The notes under the pieces: generated by a model
What the model saw: only the letters and a program-made list of their open reading frames with translations
The model's database searches: none
Told to the model about the DNA's origin: nothing
Shown here: positions 34,035-43,415 of the stretch, piece after piece
How positions within the stretch are numbered: the first letter of the stretch is position 1
How the letters are laid out: every line of letters begins with the position of its first letter
Assembly (NCBI GenBank): GCA_002497075.1
Contig: DAML01000010.1
Location: 115,977-179,976, forward strand
DNA: 64,000 nt
Direction of reading: 5' to 3'
From: Methanomassiliicoccaceae archaeon UBA472
GTDB lineage: Archaea; Thermoplasmatota; Thermoplasmata; Methanomassiliicoccales; UBA472
Translations under genes and position numbers: made by a program

Positions 34035-35518
34035 TTTTTGACTTCGCTACGTACGTAGCTGATAAGCTTCAAAGGATTCACCACATCCAGGAGGTAGTCG
34101 ATGTCGCCCTTGGACAAGAGTCTTGTGCCATAAACAAGTACGAAGTATACCAGGAGCAGTGATGGCGCGTACACCAACACCCCCCATAGACCGGAGAGGG
34201 GTAGTATATGCTGGAGGAACAGTATCGATGCGGCCGCTGCCGCGGCCGTCAATGTGATGGGGATGATCTTAATGTTCATGATGCTCCCGCTCAACTTTCC
34301 GGTCACCAACCGGGTCAGGGCGGAGCTGAGGCCCACCGATACCGTATAGGCGATGGCGGCACCCACTAAGGAAAGCCCGAGGTACGAGCTTGGAACCAAA
34401 ACCAGCACTAGGACGATGTCCAGGGCGAACCAGGTAATGTTTATCTTAGCTGCTGTCTTCGGCAGGTTGAAGGAATATATCTGGGAAAAATATATTCCAT
34501 TTAACATATTGATATAGAAGGCGAAGGCCAGCAACTGCAGGGCAGGAGCTGCCTCGGCGAAACCGCTCCCGAAGAGAGTGGTGAGTATCAGTTCAGGGAA
34601 GACCATGCAGAAGGCGATGACCGGAGCGACCAGCAGCGCGATCAACCTCTCCGCCGCATAGGTGCTTTCACGGATCGTATCCTTGCGCCCTTCGGTGATC
34701 AGCCTCGAGAAAACAGGGAAGGTGACGTTGGCCACGGCGCTGCCGATGGCGCTCACCATCAGCATAAGGGTGAAGGCCGATGTGTAGAAACCCACCGCCT
34801 CCTTAGAGGCGAACAGCCCGATGAACACCTTGTCCAGGTTCGTAGAGAGCGTGATGATGACGGCGATCGTGGAGATGGGGATGGCGAAGGAGAAGTATTC
34901 CTTGAAGCGGTTCGGGCGGCCTATCTTCAGCCCGCTCCTGAAGAAGACGACCAACGCCATGACCAGCATTGTCAGCGATCCGCACACGTACGCCAACCCC
35001 ACCTCCGTGAGCGAGGCATGATTGACCGCCAGATATACGGTCAGCGGGACCCGGACCACCGGGTCGGCAAGGATTATTAGCGCGTAGCGGGCCACCTCCT
35101 CTCGCGCCATGAAGGTGCAGGTGAATATCGTCGCCAGGTCGAAGAAGATGAAGTAGACCGTGAATATGATCAAAAGAGAGGTCGTTCCCTCCGTTATAGT
35201 ATCACTGGATAGATGTGGCCACAGAAGCAGGAACGAGGCGACGATGACGATCATGATGGCCATTAAGATGACCTTCACCAACATGTAGGTGGCCAGCCGG
35301 TCTGATTGGTCCTTACCCTCCGATGTCCTCTTTATATGTGCGGAATCAAAGCCAAGGTCCGCCACCACGTTGAGGGACGTCATTATGGCGATGGCCCATA
35401 CCAGCGTCCCGTACTCCGATGGACCCAGGTAATTGGTCAGGAAGTACACACCTATGAAATTGGCAAGAGCTGACAGCATGGTGCCAACCAACAACAGATA
35501 GGACTTTCGGCCGATCAA
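34031..35518 (-). CDS. Wzx-type polysaccharide flippase
   Basis: The 495-residue protein has 12 or more hydrophobic segments and belongs to the MATE/MOP-like oligosaccharide flippase superfamily. TNYLGPSEYGTLVWAIAI at the N-terminus is the usual beginning of archaeal Wzx proteins, and GLFASKEAVGFYTSAF occurs in the middle. It would move lipid-linked oligosaccharide across the membrane. It pairs with the overlapping GT2 gene downstream. A second, ABC-type export system is encoded 5 kb away. Confidence 0.92.
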   Translation of the reverse strand: MIGRKSYLLLVGTMLSALANFIGVYFLTNYLGPSEYGTLVWAIAIMTSLNVVADLGFDSAHIKRTSEGKDQSDRLATYMLVKVILMAIMIVIVASFLLLWPHLSSDTITEGTTSLLIIFTVYFIFFDLATIFTCTFMAREEVARYALIILADPVVRVPLTVYLAVNHASLTEVGLAYVCGSLTMLVMALVVFFRSGLKIGRPNRFKEYFSFAIPISTIAVIITLSTNLDKVFIGLFASKEAVGFYTSAFTLMLMVSAIGSAVANVTFPVFSRLITEGRKDTIRESTYAAERLIALLVAPVIAFCMVFPELILTTLFGSGFAEAAPALQLLAFAFYINMLNGIYFSQIYSFNLPKTAAKINITWFALDIVLVLVLVPSSYLGLSLVGAAIAYTVSVGLSSALTRLVTGKLSGSIMNIKIIPITLTAAAAAASILFLQHILPLSGLWGVLVYAPSLLLVYFVLVYGTRLLSKGDIDYLLDVVNPLKLISYVRSEVKK

Positions 35519-35649
35519 ATGGATACGGACCTGGATTCGATTATTCGTATAAAGCCTATGTTGCCGCCCTCAGAATGGGGAGAGGACTGCTTTCAAAGCC
35601 ATTCTAACACTCAACAAATGAAGGAACAGGCGAGGCGGCCGGCGTGGTC

Positions 35650-36618
35650 TCATTCGTTGATGGCGATGGGCATGCGCAGATGTTGGATTTGACTGTTGAC
35701 GCAGAGCACCACCCTCCAGCTGGCAGTGGTCTTCGAGTAGTCCTTAAAAGGGTCCATGGGATAAGGCTCTGGAAGTTCCTCCGCCGTGTCCTTGAACAAC
35801 ATGAAATAAAGGTAGAAATCCCCGCTTACACTGAAGTTCAGGTCATAATAGGACTCCCATTGCGGCTCCCAAGGACCTTCGACCTCCACATCAACGTTGT
35901 CCAGAGTAAGATTGAAACGGTCATAGAAGTACATCTCGGTCACGTTCACCGCCATATTGATCAGGGTAAAGTTGACCAGCCACACCTCGACGGTGTAGTT
36001 CACCCTTTTCTGCTCGTGATTCACGATGCCCATGATGATGTTCTGACCTTGGCCGACGGAATAATTGCGCGGTATGTCCTTTGCTGACCCTCCATCGCTG
36101 AGGATGTAGTACTCGGTGAATCCGGTGGTCTCCTTGTTCATTAACAAATATGAAGAACCCGCCGCAGCCAAGATCATCGCGGCCACGCACGCGACCGCGA
36201 CGATCTTCTGAGGCATGGACATCTTCCTCCTGGAGATGGAAATACCTCCCTCCCTAGTGAGGGACTGACTTTCGTTCCTCATGATGATCGGGATGATCGA
36301 AAGAATGAGAACGAGGATGCCGCATACCATGCCAGTGGTCTGAACGTCATGAACATCGAATACTAAGCGGAACACGGCGTATATCGTCCCACCTATCGCC
36401 GTGCTGATGAGCACGATAATGGCATAGAACTCGATCACATCGAACTTCTTCAGATCGATTATCTTAGATATCGCGTATCCTGGAGCTATACCGACAAGTA
36501 TCGGTAAAAGGACCAGGAGAAGATCGTTGTATGAAAGGAAATAAATGACCAAATAGACCATCGCTAAGATCGGCATTGAAAAAAGATGCAATGCTTTGCC
36601 CAATTGAGTTCCACTCAT
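35650..36618 (-). CDS. DUF1616 membrane protein
   Basis: The 323-residue protein has an N-terminal four-helix membrane region with LLPILVGIAPGYAI (a typical DUF1616 feature), one more helix near residues 148-166, and a C-terminal extracellular beta-rich domain with EYYILSDGGSAKDIPRNYSVG and GIVNHEQKRVNYTVEVW. DUF1616 proteins often lie beside archaeal glycan and N-glycosylation genes; their function is unknown. The ATG at 36618 follows a CAATAAATAG box by about 30 bp; the longer TTG start at 36633 is less likely. Confidence 0.82.
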   Translation of the reverse strand: MSGTQLGKALHLFSMPILAMVYLVIYFLSYNDLLLVLLPILVGIAPGYAISKIIDLKKFDVIEFYAIIVLISTAIGGTIYAVFRLVFDVHDVQTTGMVCGILVLILSIIPIIMRNESQSLTREGGISISRRKMSMPQKIVAVACVAAMILAAAGSSYLLMNKETTGFTEYYILSDGGSAKDIPRNYSVGQGQNIIMGIVNHEQKRVNYTVEVWLVNFTLINMAVNVTEMYFYDRFNLTLDNVDVEVEGPWEPQWESYYDLNFSVSGDFYLYFMLFKDTAEELPEPYPMDPFKDYSKTTASWRVVLCVNSQIQHLRMPIAINE

Positions 36619-36776
36619 TCGATTCGTACACAATATTTTGTCTATTTATTGATTCTTAGAATCCACATGTATTCGATATCCCATCAATGGAAGATAACCA
36701 GGGCAGACGCTATTGATAAATAATAACAGTGAGATTGTGCAACGTCTGGCATATCTGTTGGAATAAGGAATTTGCT

Positions 36777-39227
36777 ATGGATGAAGCCGAAATGGAGAGC
36801 GGGAATTGGCGTTTCTTGAACGATTGGCCAATACGAAGGTTCCTGCTCATCGGAGCCTGCTTCATCATCTTCCTATCCATGTTCGTCCTGGCCAGGGCGT
36901 GGATGGATAACGGATTGATGCTGGACCTTCTCGGCTACATCCTGGTATTCTTCATAATACTGATCCCTGGCACTTGCTTGCTGAGGATGTTCCGCATTCA
37001 TGACATTGGTTATTGGAAATCGCTAATCCTTTCCATCGTGCTTGGGATAGCGGCACTGTTCGTGCTAGGCTTCGGCCTCAATGGCCTTCATTACCTGAAC
37101 GTGATCGAAAAGCCCCTGACTTTTGGACCGATCAATGTCGGTTACATCATCACAACATTGCTGCTATTAGCTCTCGTCCATTACCGGGACCGGGAATACC
37201 AGGCTGCTGCAGCTGATCATGAGATCGATATCGGCACCCTGCTGACCTGGGCCTTGGCAGCGTTCTTACCGATCTTGGCGATAATCGGGGCGACGGTGGC
37301 TGGCTATGACGGTGACCGCCAGATATTACAATATCTCCTTTTGGCCCTGTGTCTGACACCTTTCGCATTCTTGGCCGCGAAGGTAAAGCGTTACGAGCTG
37401 CTCATCCTATCTATCGGTTTAGCTTTGCTTTTCCATCGCTCCTTGCTAACGAACTACCTGATGGGCTATGACGTGTTCTCTGAATTCACAGGAGCGACGT
37501 ACACCATCGCCACTGGTTATTGGAACTACACGGAAAGCAGCGCTGTCCTTGTCGGAGCGGGGGCCAACACCTCGATGGCCATTGTGATCTTTATACCGAT
37601 CCTGTTCAACATGACAGAGATAGACATCATAATGATCTTCAAGCTGGTCTATCCACTCCTCTATGCCTTCGTACCTGTGGCCATCTATCTGATAGTGAAA
37701 GACCAGTTCGGTTTGCACGCCGGGATCGTGGCCGCTTTTGTGTTCATGGGCATGGTCGAGTTCTATGGGCTTATGATCCAATTGGCCAAGCAGGAGATGG
37801 CGGAGATATTCCTGGTGGCCTTGCTTTTGGTCATGTTCGGAACTGGCCTATCTCGTTCTAAAAAACGAACCTTGTCGTTGATCTTCCTGTTGGGCGTGAT
37901 GGTTTCGCATTACGCCATCGCCTTCCTGACCCTCGGCGTGTTCGGTTTGATGATCATCTTCTCCATGTTCTTCAGCTTGGCAGATGGCTGGAGCGCCAAT
38001 CTGGAAAAGCCCTGGTGCGTGAGGATCATGACCTTTCTGGGTTCGGGTTTAAAGATATTCTCCCTGGAACAGCTACGTAAGAAGATCGTTTCACTAGACT
38101 TGCTGGTGATCTCTGGCGCTTTCTTTCTTGTCTGGTACACGTACGCTGCCTCGGGGGTGATGTTGTCATTCTTCGTCCGCGGAGGAAACGCGGTCAGCCA
38201 GGCCGGCTCAGCAACACTATTGCCGGGCCAATTCAACCTGCAAAGCCTTGACATGCTGGAGTACATCATGATAGATCAGGGCTCTATGCTGCACAATATA
38301 CCTAAACTGCTCTTCATCGTTGTGCAGCTGCTCTGCATAATGGGTGTCATATATGCTATCCTGAACGTCAATGGAATCCGAAAGAGCGCGCATCGGGATT
38401 TTCTCGCTCTGGGATTGGTAGGTGGTGTCCTGATCGTGATGGGCTACACCGTCCCCTACTTCTCATCGATGTTCTACTACGGTCGCCTCTTTCATTATGC
38501 GTTGATATTCCTAAGCGGCTTTCTGCTAATTGGGATCACTGGCCTTACCTCATACATCAAAGAGATAACCTACTTCCGAAAGAAGGGGATGGCCGGTATC
38601 AGCGATCGTTTGAGCAAGGCTAGTTTCGTCGCGGCCATTGTCCTAGTTTCAGCGATATTGTTCACCAACACCAGCGCCGCGTTCTCTCTGGTCGGAGATT
38701 ACAACACTTCCTTCGCGGTAGATGATTCAGTGAGCTGGTCCATCTACTCGGACTCGGATGTGATCGCTGCTAAATGGGCGGCCCTGCCGGAGCACCGGGG
38801 TAATGAGGCCATCACCGCGGATTGGCACAGGTTCCCTATCTTCGGTGGTCTGCATATTCCCAATAAGAACCTGGTCTATAGCTTCAATGAAAATGATACG
38901 GACACCTTGCTGTTCATATCGTCTTGGAACACCCAGTATAATTACATTTATCCCCTGAACGTAAGGGACACCGCATCCTTGACGTATACGGATATCGATA
39001 GCATCACCCAGCAGGTCAACGATACCTACGGAATTCCCTATTCGGCCGGATTGACCAGCTACTACTACATTCCCCCTGTAGACCCGGTCACTAATCCTTT
39101 AGGCCCCTCGATCTACCAGTACGACGATCTCGGCCTTAATGTGCTCTATGGACTGATGGCAATACTTGGAGCTTCGTTCGTATTGTCGATCGGAATCGTG
39201 GCCTATAAGCGAAAAAGCGGATCATGA
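36777..39227 (+). CDS. DUF2206-type polytopic membrane protein (GT-C-like)
   Basis: The protein (about 816 residues) has some 14-18 membrane helices and large extracellular loops near the C-terminus. The GYDVFSEFTGA motif after the first helices is the DUF2206 signature, comparable to the acidic first loop of GT-C glycosyltransferases. VSHYAIAFL and the FYYGRLFHYALIFLSGF segments are also typical. It may transfer a sugar from a lipid donor outside the cell. An AAGGA site 7 bp before the ATG and a GATAAATAATAA box 50 bp upstream support this start. Confidence 0.82.
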   Translation: MDEAEMESGNWRFLNDWPIRRFLLIGACFIIFLSMFVLARAWMDNGLMLDLLGYILVFFIILIPGTCLLRMFRIHDIGYWKSLILSIVLGIAALFVLGFGLNGLHYLNVIEKPLTFGPINVGYIITTLLLLALVHYRDREYQAAAADHEIDIGTLLTWALAAFLPILAIIGATVAGYDGDRQILQYLLLALCLTPFAFLAAKVKRYELLILSIGLALLFHRSLLTNYLMGYDVFSEFTGATYTIATGYWNYTESSAVLVGAGANTSMAIVIFIPILFNMTEIDIIMIFKLVYPLLYAFVPVAIYLIVKDQFGLHAGIVAAFVFMGMVEFYGLMIQLAKQEMAEIFLVALLLVMFGTGLSRSKKRTLSLIFLLGVMVSHYAIAFLTLGVFGLMIIFSMFFSLADGWSANLEKPWCVRIMTFLGSGLKIFSLEQLRKKIVSLDLLVISGAFFLVWYTYAASGVMLSFFVRGGNAVSQAGSATLLPGQFNLQSLDMLEYIMIDQGSMLHNIPKLLFIVVQLLCIMGVIYAILNVNGIRKSAHRDFLALGLVGGVLIVMGYTVPYFSSMFYYGRLFHYALIFLSGFLLIGITGLTSYIKEITYFRKKGMAGISDRLSKASFVAAIVLVSAILFTNTSAAFSLVGDYNTSFAVDDSVSWSIYSDSDVIAAKWAALPEHRGNEAITADWHRFPIFGGLHIPNKNLVYSFNENDTDTLLFISSWNTQYNYIYPLNVRDTASLTYTDIDSITQQVNDTYGIPYSAGLTSYYYIPPVDPVTNPLGPSIYQYDDLGLNVLYGLMAILGASFVLSIGIVAYKRKSGS

Positions 39228-39276
39228 TTGGCCCTTAGGCGAATTAAGAGCCCATCTGAGAAGAGATAGTTAACGA

Positions 39277-40203
39277 TCAATCCTTTCTCAGATTGTTTGT
39301 GATGGTCTGCATCAACACTCCGAGCGAGTTGAGGATAAGCGCTGCGAACATAAGGAATAGGCCGACCCCGAAGAATGATACTCCAGCAATGCCTTGGGTT
39401 ATTAATGTCCACTGGAATATGACCTTGAACTGGATGAAGGTTGCGAAGGATAGAAAGGTCCCCAAGATGAAGATGATTATACCGGGAATCCCGAACAGGA
39501 TCATGGGTCTTTTAAACCCGATGTAGCTCATCATCCGGTTGAAAACGGTAAAACCGTGTTTGACCGGGTTCTGCTTATGGCCGTTCGGTACATCGTACCT
39601 CACCGAGATTGGGACCTCCACTATCCTTAAACCTCTCTGAGAGAAGTGGGCGATCATATCTGACTCAACGTTGTAGGATTGCGATTTGAAATCCATATTG
39701 TCCAGTGCCTTTAATGAAAGCGCCCTGAACCCGGATTGGCTGTCAGTTACCTTTACGTTGCCACCCATATTTGTGGCCCGGTTCAACACCTTTTGCCCGA
39801 ATAACCTGTAACGAGGTATATCGGTGCTTTCCCCAATGAACCTGGAGCCTATGACCAGGTCGGCCTCTGAAGACAATATTGGAGAGGCTAGTTTTGGTAT
39901 CTGAGCGGGGTCCATCTGACCGTCCCCATCAATCATTAATACACACTTGGGCGTGTATTCACGAGCCTTCTTCATCCCGAGTATCAAGGCAGCGGCCTTG
40001 CCTTGGTTCGGGTCTTGCCTAATGACCTCGGCGCCAGCCTCCTTAGCTAGTTCGGAAGTGCGGTCGGGTGACCCGTCGTCCACAACGATGACCCGCTCAG
40101 CATATCTTCTAGAGAGCGTGACGACCATAGAGATGGTCAGCTCCTCCTTGAACGCTGGTACCAGAACGATTACGCCTTCCTTGTTGTGAGCCATCGGGTT
40201 CAC
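39277..40203 (-). CDS. Dolichyl-phosphate mannose synthase-like glycosyltransferase with C-terminal membrane helices
   Basis: The GT2 domain has VIVLVPAFKEELTI, VVDDGSPDRTSELAKEAGAE, DGDGQMDPAQIPKL and VIGSRFIGES, a close match to DPM1-type polyprenyl-phosphate sugar synthases. SQSGFRALSLKAL and VPISVRYDVP follow. The last 80 residues form two membrane helices (about 232-256 and 263-290). It charges dolichyl phosphate with mannose or another hexose, the kind of lipid donor DUF2206/GT-C enzymes use. Starts at GTG 40203 or ATG 40194 are both possible. Confidence 0.92.
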   Translation of the reverse strand: MNPMAHNKEGVIVLVPAFKEELTISMVVTLSRRYAERVIVVDDGSPDRTSELAKEAGAEVIRQDPNQGKAAALILGMKKAREYTPKCVLMIDGDGQMDPAQIPKLASPILSSEADLVIGSRFIGESTDIPRYRLFGQKVLNRATNMGGNVKVTDSQSGFRALSLKALDNMDFKSQSYNVESDMIAHFSQRGLRIVEVPISVRYDVPNGHKQNPVKHGFTVFNRMMSYIGFKRPMILFGIPGIIIFILGTFLSFATFIQFKVIFQWTLITQGIAGVSFFGVGLFLMFAALILNSLGVLMQTITNNLRKD

Positions 40204-40351
40204 TGTCGCATGTCATACCATGGTTAAAATTGTTTGTCATGATGTGCAAGATGACTTATAAGAGACGTTGATCGTTCTCCACATCAAAATGTAATCACGG
40301 AAATAATAGGTAATCGTTATTGGGATGAACGATATATTCAGGCCATAACAC

Positions 40352-41143
40352 ATGTCAATATTATCGATGGTCAGAGGTTGGATCGACTCTAGAAGACTGA
40401 TCTATTCATTGGCGATCAGTGATTTCAAGAATCGATATGTTGGCTCCTACTATGGGATGCTGTGGGAGATCCTACAGCCCTTGAGCCTCATCTTCCTGTT
40501 CTGGTTCGTATTCGAGTTCGCCTTGGGCGTGAAAACGATAGAGGGATATCCTTTCGTCCTTTGGTTCATCATCGGTCTTATACCGTGGTTCTTCTTTTCG
40601 GACGCCTGGTCGAACGCCACCAACGCTCTGACGCAATATTCGTTCCTTGTGAAGAAGATGGTGTTCAAGGTGGAGATACTTCCAGCGGTAAAGGTCATAT
40701 CCTCATTCCTGACCAGCATCATATTCCACGTCATTTTGGTCGTCTTCCTGATCATCTACGGGGAGGGCGGGCGGCTCTCCTCGTTGGCCGTGCTCTATTT
40801 CCTGTTCTGCAGTTTAGTGCTTGCCATGGGGCTGGGGCTGTTGACCTCATCCATAGTTGTTTTCTTCAAGGACATGCGCCAACTGCTGACCATCATCCTT
40901 CAGTTCGGGATCTATCTTACCCCCATTCTGTGGCCCCAGAGCGCCATTCCCGAGAATTGGCATTGGTTCATCACCCTGAACCCAATGGCCTATATAGTGG
41001 ACGGCTACCGTTCCGCCATTCTCGGGGACCTCTCGTTCGACCTGTTGTCCACCGCCATATTTTGGGTCATCGCCATAGTTGTGTTGATCGCCGGAAGCAT
41101 CGTCTTCCAGAAACTGAGGCCGCATCTGGCGGACGTGTTGTGA
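40352..41143 (+). CDS. ABC-2-type polysaccharide exporter permease (Wzm-like)
   Basis: The 263-residue permease has six membrane helices. IYSLAISDFKNRYVGSYYGM near the N-terminus and LNPMAYIVDGYRSAILGD near the C-terminus are hallmarks of O-antigen and teichoic-acid exporters (Wzm, TagG). With the ATPase encoded 4 bp downstream, it would move a completed lipid-linked glycan across the membrane. Confidence 0.94.
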   Translation: MSILSMVRGWIDSRRLIYSLAISDFKNRYVGSYYGMLWEILQPLSLIFLFWFVFEFALGVKTIEGYPFVLWFIIGLIPWFFFSDAWSNATNALTQYSFLVKKMVFKVEILPAVKVISSFLTSIIFHVILVVFLIIYGEGGRLSSLAVLYFLFCSLVLAMGLGLLTSSIVVFFKDMRQLLTIILQFGIYLTPILWPQSAIPENWHWFITLNPMAYIVDGYRSAILGDLSFDLLSTAIFWVIAIVVLIAGSIVFQKLRPHLADVL

Positions 41144-41147
41144 GGTG

Positions 41148-42416
41148 ATGATCTTGACGGAAATGGTCATTGAGATCAAAGGTCTGGGCAAGACGTACCG
41201 TCTATATCGCAAACCGTCCGACAGGGCCAAAGAGGCCTTGGACGTTCGGAGAAAGAAGTATCACTCCGACTTCCACGCCCTGGAAAATGTGGACCTCGTC
41301 GTTAACAAGGGGGAGACCGTTGGCATTCTGGGCCGGAACGGCTCCGGAAAATCAACCCTGCTCAAGATCCTCACCGGGGTCACCTCTCAAACGTCAGGGA
41401 CCGTAGCGGTCAATGGAAAGATAGCGGCTTTGCTGGAACTAGGTGCCGGTTTCAACCCGGAGATGACCGGCATGGAGAACATTTACCTGAACGGTACGAT
41501 GCAGGGCATCTCTAGGACCGCGATGGAGAGGCTCGTTCCATCCATCGTGGAGTTCGCCGACATTGGGGAGTTCATAGACCAGCCGGTGAAAACCTACAGC
41601 AGCGGCATGTTCGTTCGATTAGCTTTCGCCTTGGCCATCAACGTAGATCCGGACGTGCTCATCGTTGACGAAGCGTTGAGCGTCGGTGATATCTACTTCC
41701 AAGCGAAATGCTACCGCAAGTTCGAGGACTTCAAGAAGGCCGGTAAGACCATCCTCTTCGTCACTCACGACATGAACTCGGTGCTGAAGTACTGCGACCG
41801 GGCCATGGTACTGGACCACGGAAGCAAAGTTGGCGAAGGGTCGGCAAAGGAGATGGTAGACCTCTACAAGCGCACCGTGGCCGGGGCCAATTCCGTGGAG
41901 AGGCGTTCCACGACCGTTACAACGGCCGACGGGCTTTGGCGCGACAAGGTCGTCGTCAACGCATCCGCCTTGGACTACGGTGACGGCAGGATGAGGATCA
42001 CCGATTTCGGGGCCTTCGATGAGAGCGGAGGTCTGTCCCAATCCATCCAGAAAGGCAGCGTGTTCTCCATCAGGATGCGGGTAACGGCCCTAGCGGAAGT
42101 TCCCGACCCCATATTCGCCATGACCATCAAGGATGTCAAGGGGAACGAGCTCACCGGCACCAACTCCAAGCTGGAGATGATGGACCCCGGGCCAGTTCTT
42201 CCGGGGGACGAGTTCGTGGTGGAGTTCCGGGCCCCCATGCTCCTGCAGGGAGGACAGTACCTGATCTCATTGGGATGCACCAGCTACGATCCGTCCGGGG
42301 AATTGGTCGTGCACCACCGCCTTTACGACATCTTTTCCGTGTACGTCGTGGCGAACAAGTTCGTGGTAGGGGCTTTCGACATGGGGTTCGATATGAGCGT
42401 TGAGCGGGCCAATTAG
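41148..42416 (+). CDS. ABC exporter ATPase with C-terminal carbohydrate-recognition-like domain (Wzt-like)
   Basis: The ATPase half has GILGRNGSGKSTLLKIL (Walker A), TYSSGMFVRLAFALA (signature) and DPDVLIVDEALSVGD (Walker B), the DEALSVGD form being typical of Wzt/TagH. From about residue 265 a separate beta-rich domain follows (FRITDFGAFDESG-like MRITDFGAFDESG, EVPDPIFAMTIKDVKGNELTG), which resembles the Wzt C-terminal domain that binds the capped end of the O-polysaccharide. That suggests export of a glycan with a special terminal residue, in line with the next two genes. Confidence 0.92.
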   Translation: MILTEMVIEIKGLGKTYRLYRKPSDRAKEALDVRRKKYHSDFHALENVDLVVNKGETVGILGRNGSGKSTLLKILTGVTSQTSGTVAVNGKIAALLELGAGFNPEMTGMENIYLNGTMQGISRTAMERLVPSIVEFADIGEFIDQPVKTYSSGMFVRLAFALAINVDPDVLIVDEALSVGDIYFQAKCYRKFEDFKKAGKTILFVTHDMNSVLKYCDRAMVLDHGSKVGEGSAKEMVDLYKRTVAGANSVERRSTTVTTADGLWRDKVVVNASALDYGDGRMRITDFGAFDESGGLSQSIQKGSVFSIRMRVTALAEVPDPIFAMTIKDVKGNELTGTNSKLEMMDPGPVLPGDEFVVEFRAPMLLQGGQYLISLGCTSYDPSGELVVHHRLYDIFSVYVVANKFVVGAFDMGFDMSVERAN

Positions 42417-42517
42417 TACGCTGGAGCAGGCCAGCAATAATTTTACTTCTCAATAAGTTTAAATCGGCACATCTAATCAGACCTCGCAGAAGGGCCTAAG
42501 GGCTGGCGTTGGGGCTA

Positions 42518-43414
42518 ATGATGGGCGGACCAAGACTCATATTGGAGCACGTCACCGGAAAGGAGGAATATTCCGACGGTGACGTGGAGGACGACCTCCT
42601 CGCCCTCGCCTCGTCCGGTAAGGATCTGGAAGAGGCCGTACGTAATGACGACCGTTGGCCGGTCCTCTACCACTTCCACCCCAGGCGCAGGAACCTACTG
42701 GAATGGTTCCCTTTCAAGAAGAACGCCTCTCTCCTGGAGATAGGCGCCGGCTGCGGTGCTTTGACCGGATTGTTCTGCGAGAAGGTCGAACGGGTGACGG
42801 CCGTCGAACTATCGGAGAGGAGGGTTAAGATAATCGCCGCCAGGTATCCTAAGGCCAACAACCTCACGATATTCGCCGGGCGCTTCGAGGACGTTCCGGC
42901 CGGGGATGGCTTCGATTACGTGACGCTCATTGGCGTCCTGGAATACGCCGGTCGTTACGCCAGAAGCACCGACCCCTACAGCGATCTGCTGCGCAGGGCG
43001 CGCGACTCGCTGAAGCCGGACGGAACGCTCATCCTGGCGATCGAGAACCAGCTCGGCCTGAAGTACTGGGCGGGGGCGCCGGAGGACCACTCGGGAAAGC
43101 TGTTCCAGGGGTTGGAAGGATATCCGGACGAGAGAGGGTTCCGCACCTTCGGACGCCAGGAGCTTATCGGTCTTCTCAACGGCTCGGGTTTCAGCGAAAC
43201 GGAGTTCTACTATCCTCACCCCGATTATAAGATGCCCGATCGGATCTACTCCGATCGTTCCCTGCCGCGCCCGGGGGAGATGGGGAAAGGCTCCCCCAGC
43301 TACGACCAGGAGCGCTTCGTGCTGTTCGACGAGGGGCTGGCCTGCGATAACATTTTGAGCAACAACGCGTTCCCCCTGATGGCAAACTCGTTCCTAGTGG
43401 TCTGCAGGCTTTGA
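42518..43414 (+). CDS. SAM-dependent methyltransferase, WbdD-methyltransferase-like
   Basis: The 299-residue class I methyltransferase has LLEIGAGCGALTGLFCEK (SAM-binding motif I), VTAVELSERRV (motif II), FDYVTLIGVLEYAGRY, and LILAIENQLGLKYWAG. The last resembles methyltransferases fused to kinases in O-antigen capping enzymes such as WbdD. One base separates its stop from the kinase-coiled-coil gene. It may methylate the phosphate or sugar at the non-reducing end. Start ATG at 42518 is chosen over the TTG at 42509. Confidence 0.88.
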   Translation: MMGGPRLILEHVTGKEEYSDGDVEDDLLALASSGKDLEEAVRNDDRWPVLYHFHPRRRNLLEWFPFKKNASLLEIGAGCGALTGLFCEKVERVTAVELSERRVKIIAARYPKANNLTIFAGRFEDVPAGDGFDYVTLIGVLEYAGRYARSTDPYSDLLRRARDSLKPDGTLILAIENQLGLKYWAGAPEDHSGKLFQGLEGYPDERGFRTFGRQELIGLLNGSGFSETEFYYPHPDYKMPDRIYSDRSLPRPGEMGKGSPSYDQERFVLFDEGLACDNILSNNAFPLMANSFLVVCRL

Positions 43415-43415
43415 C

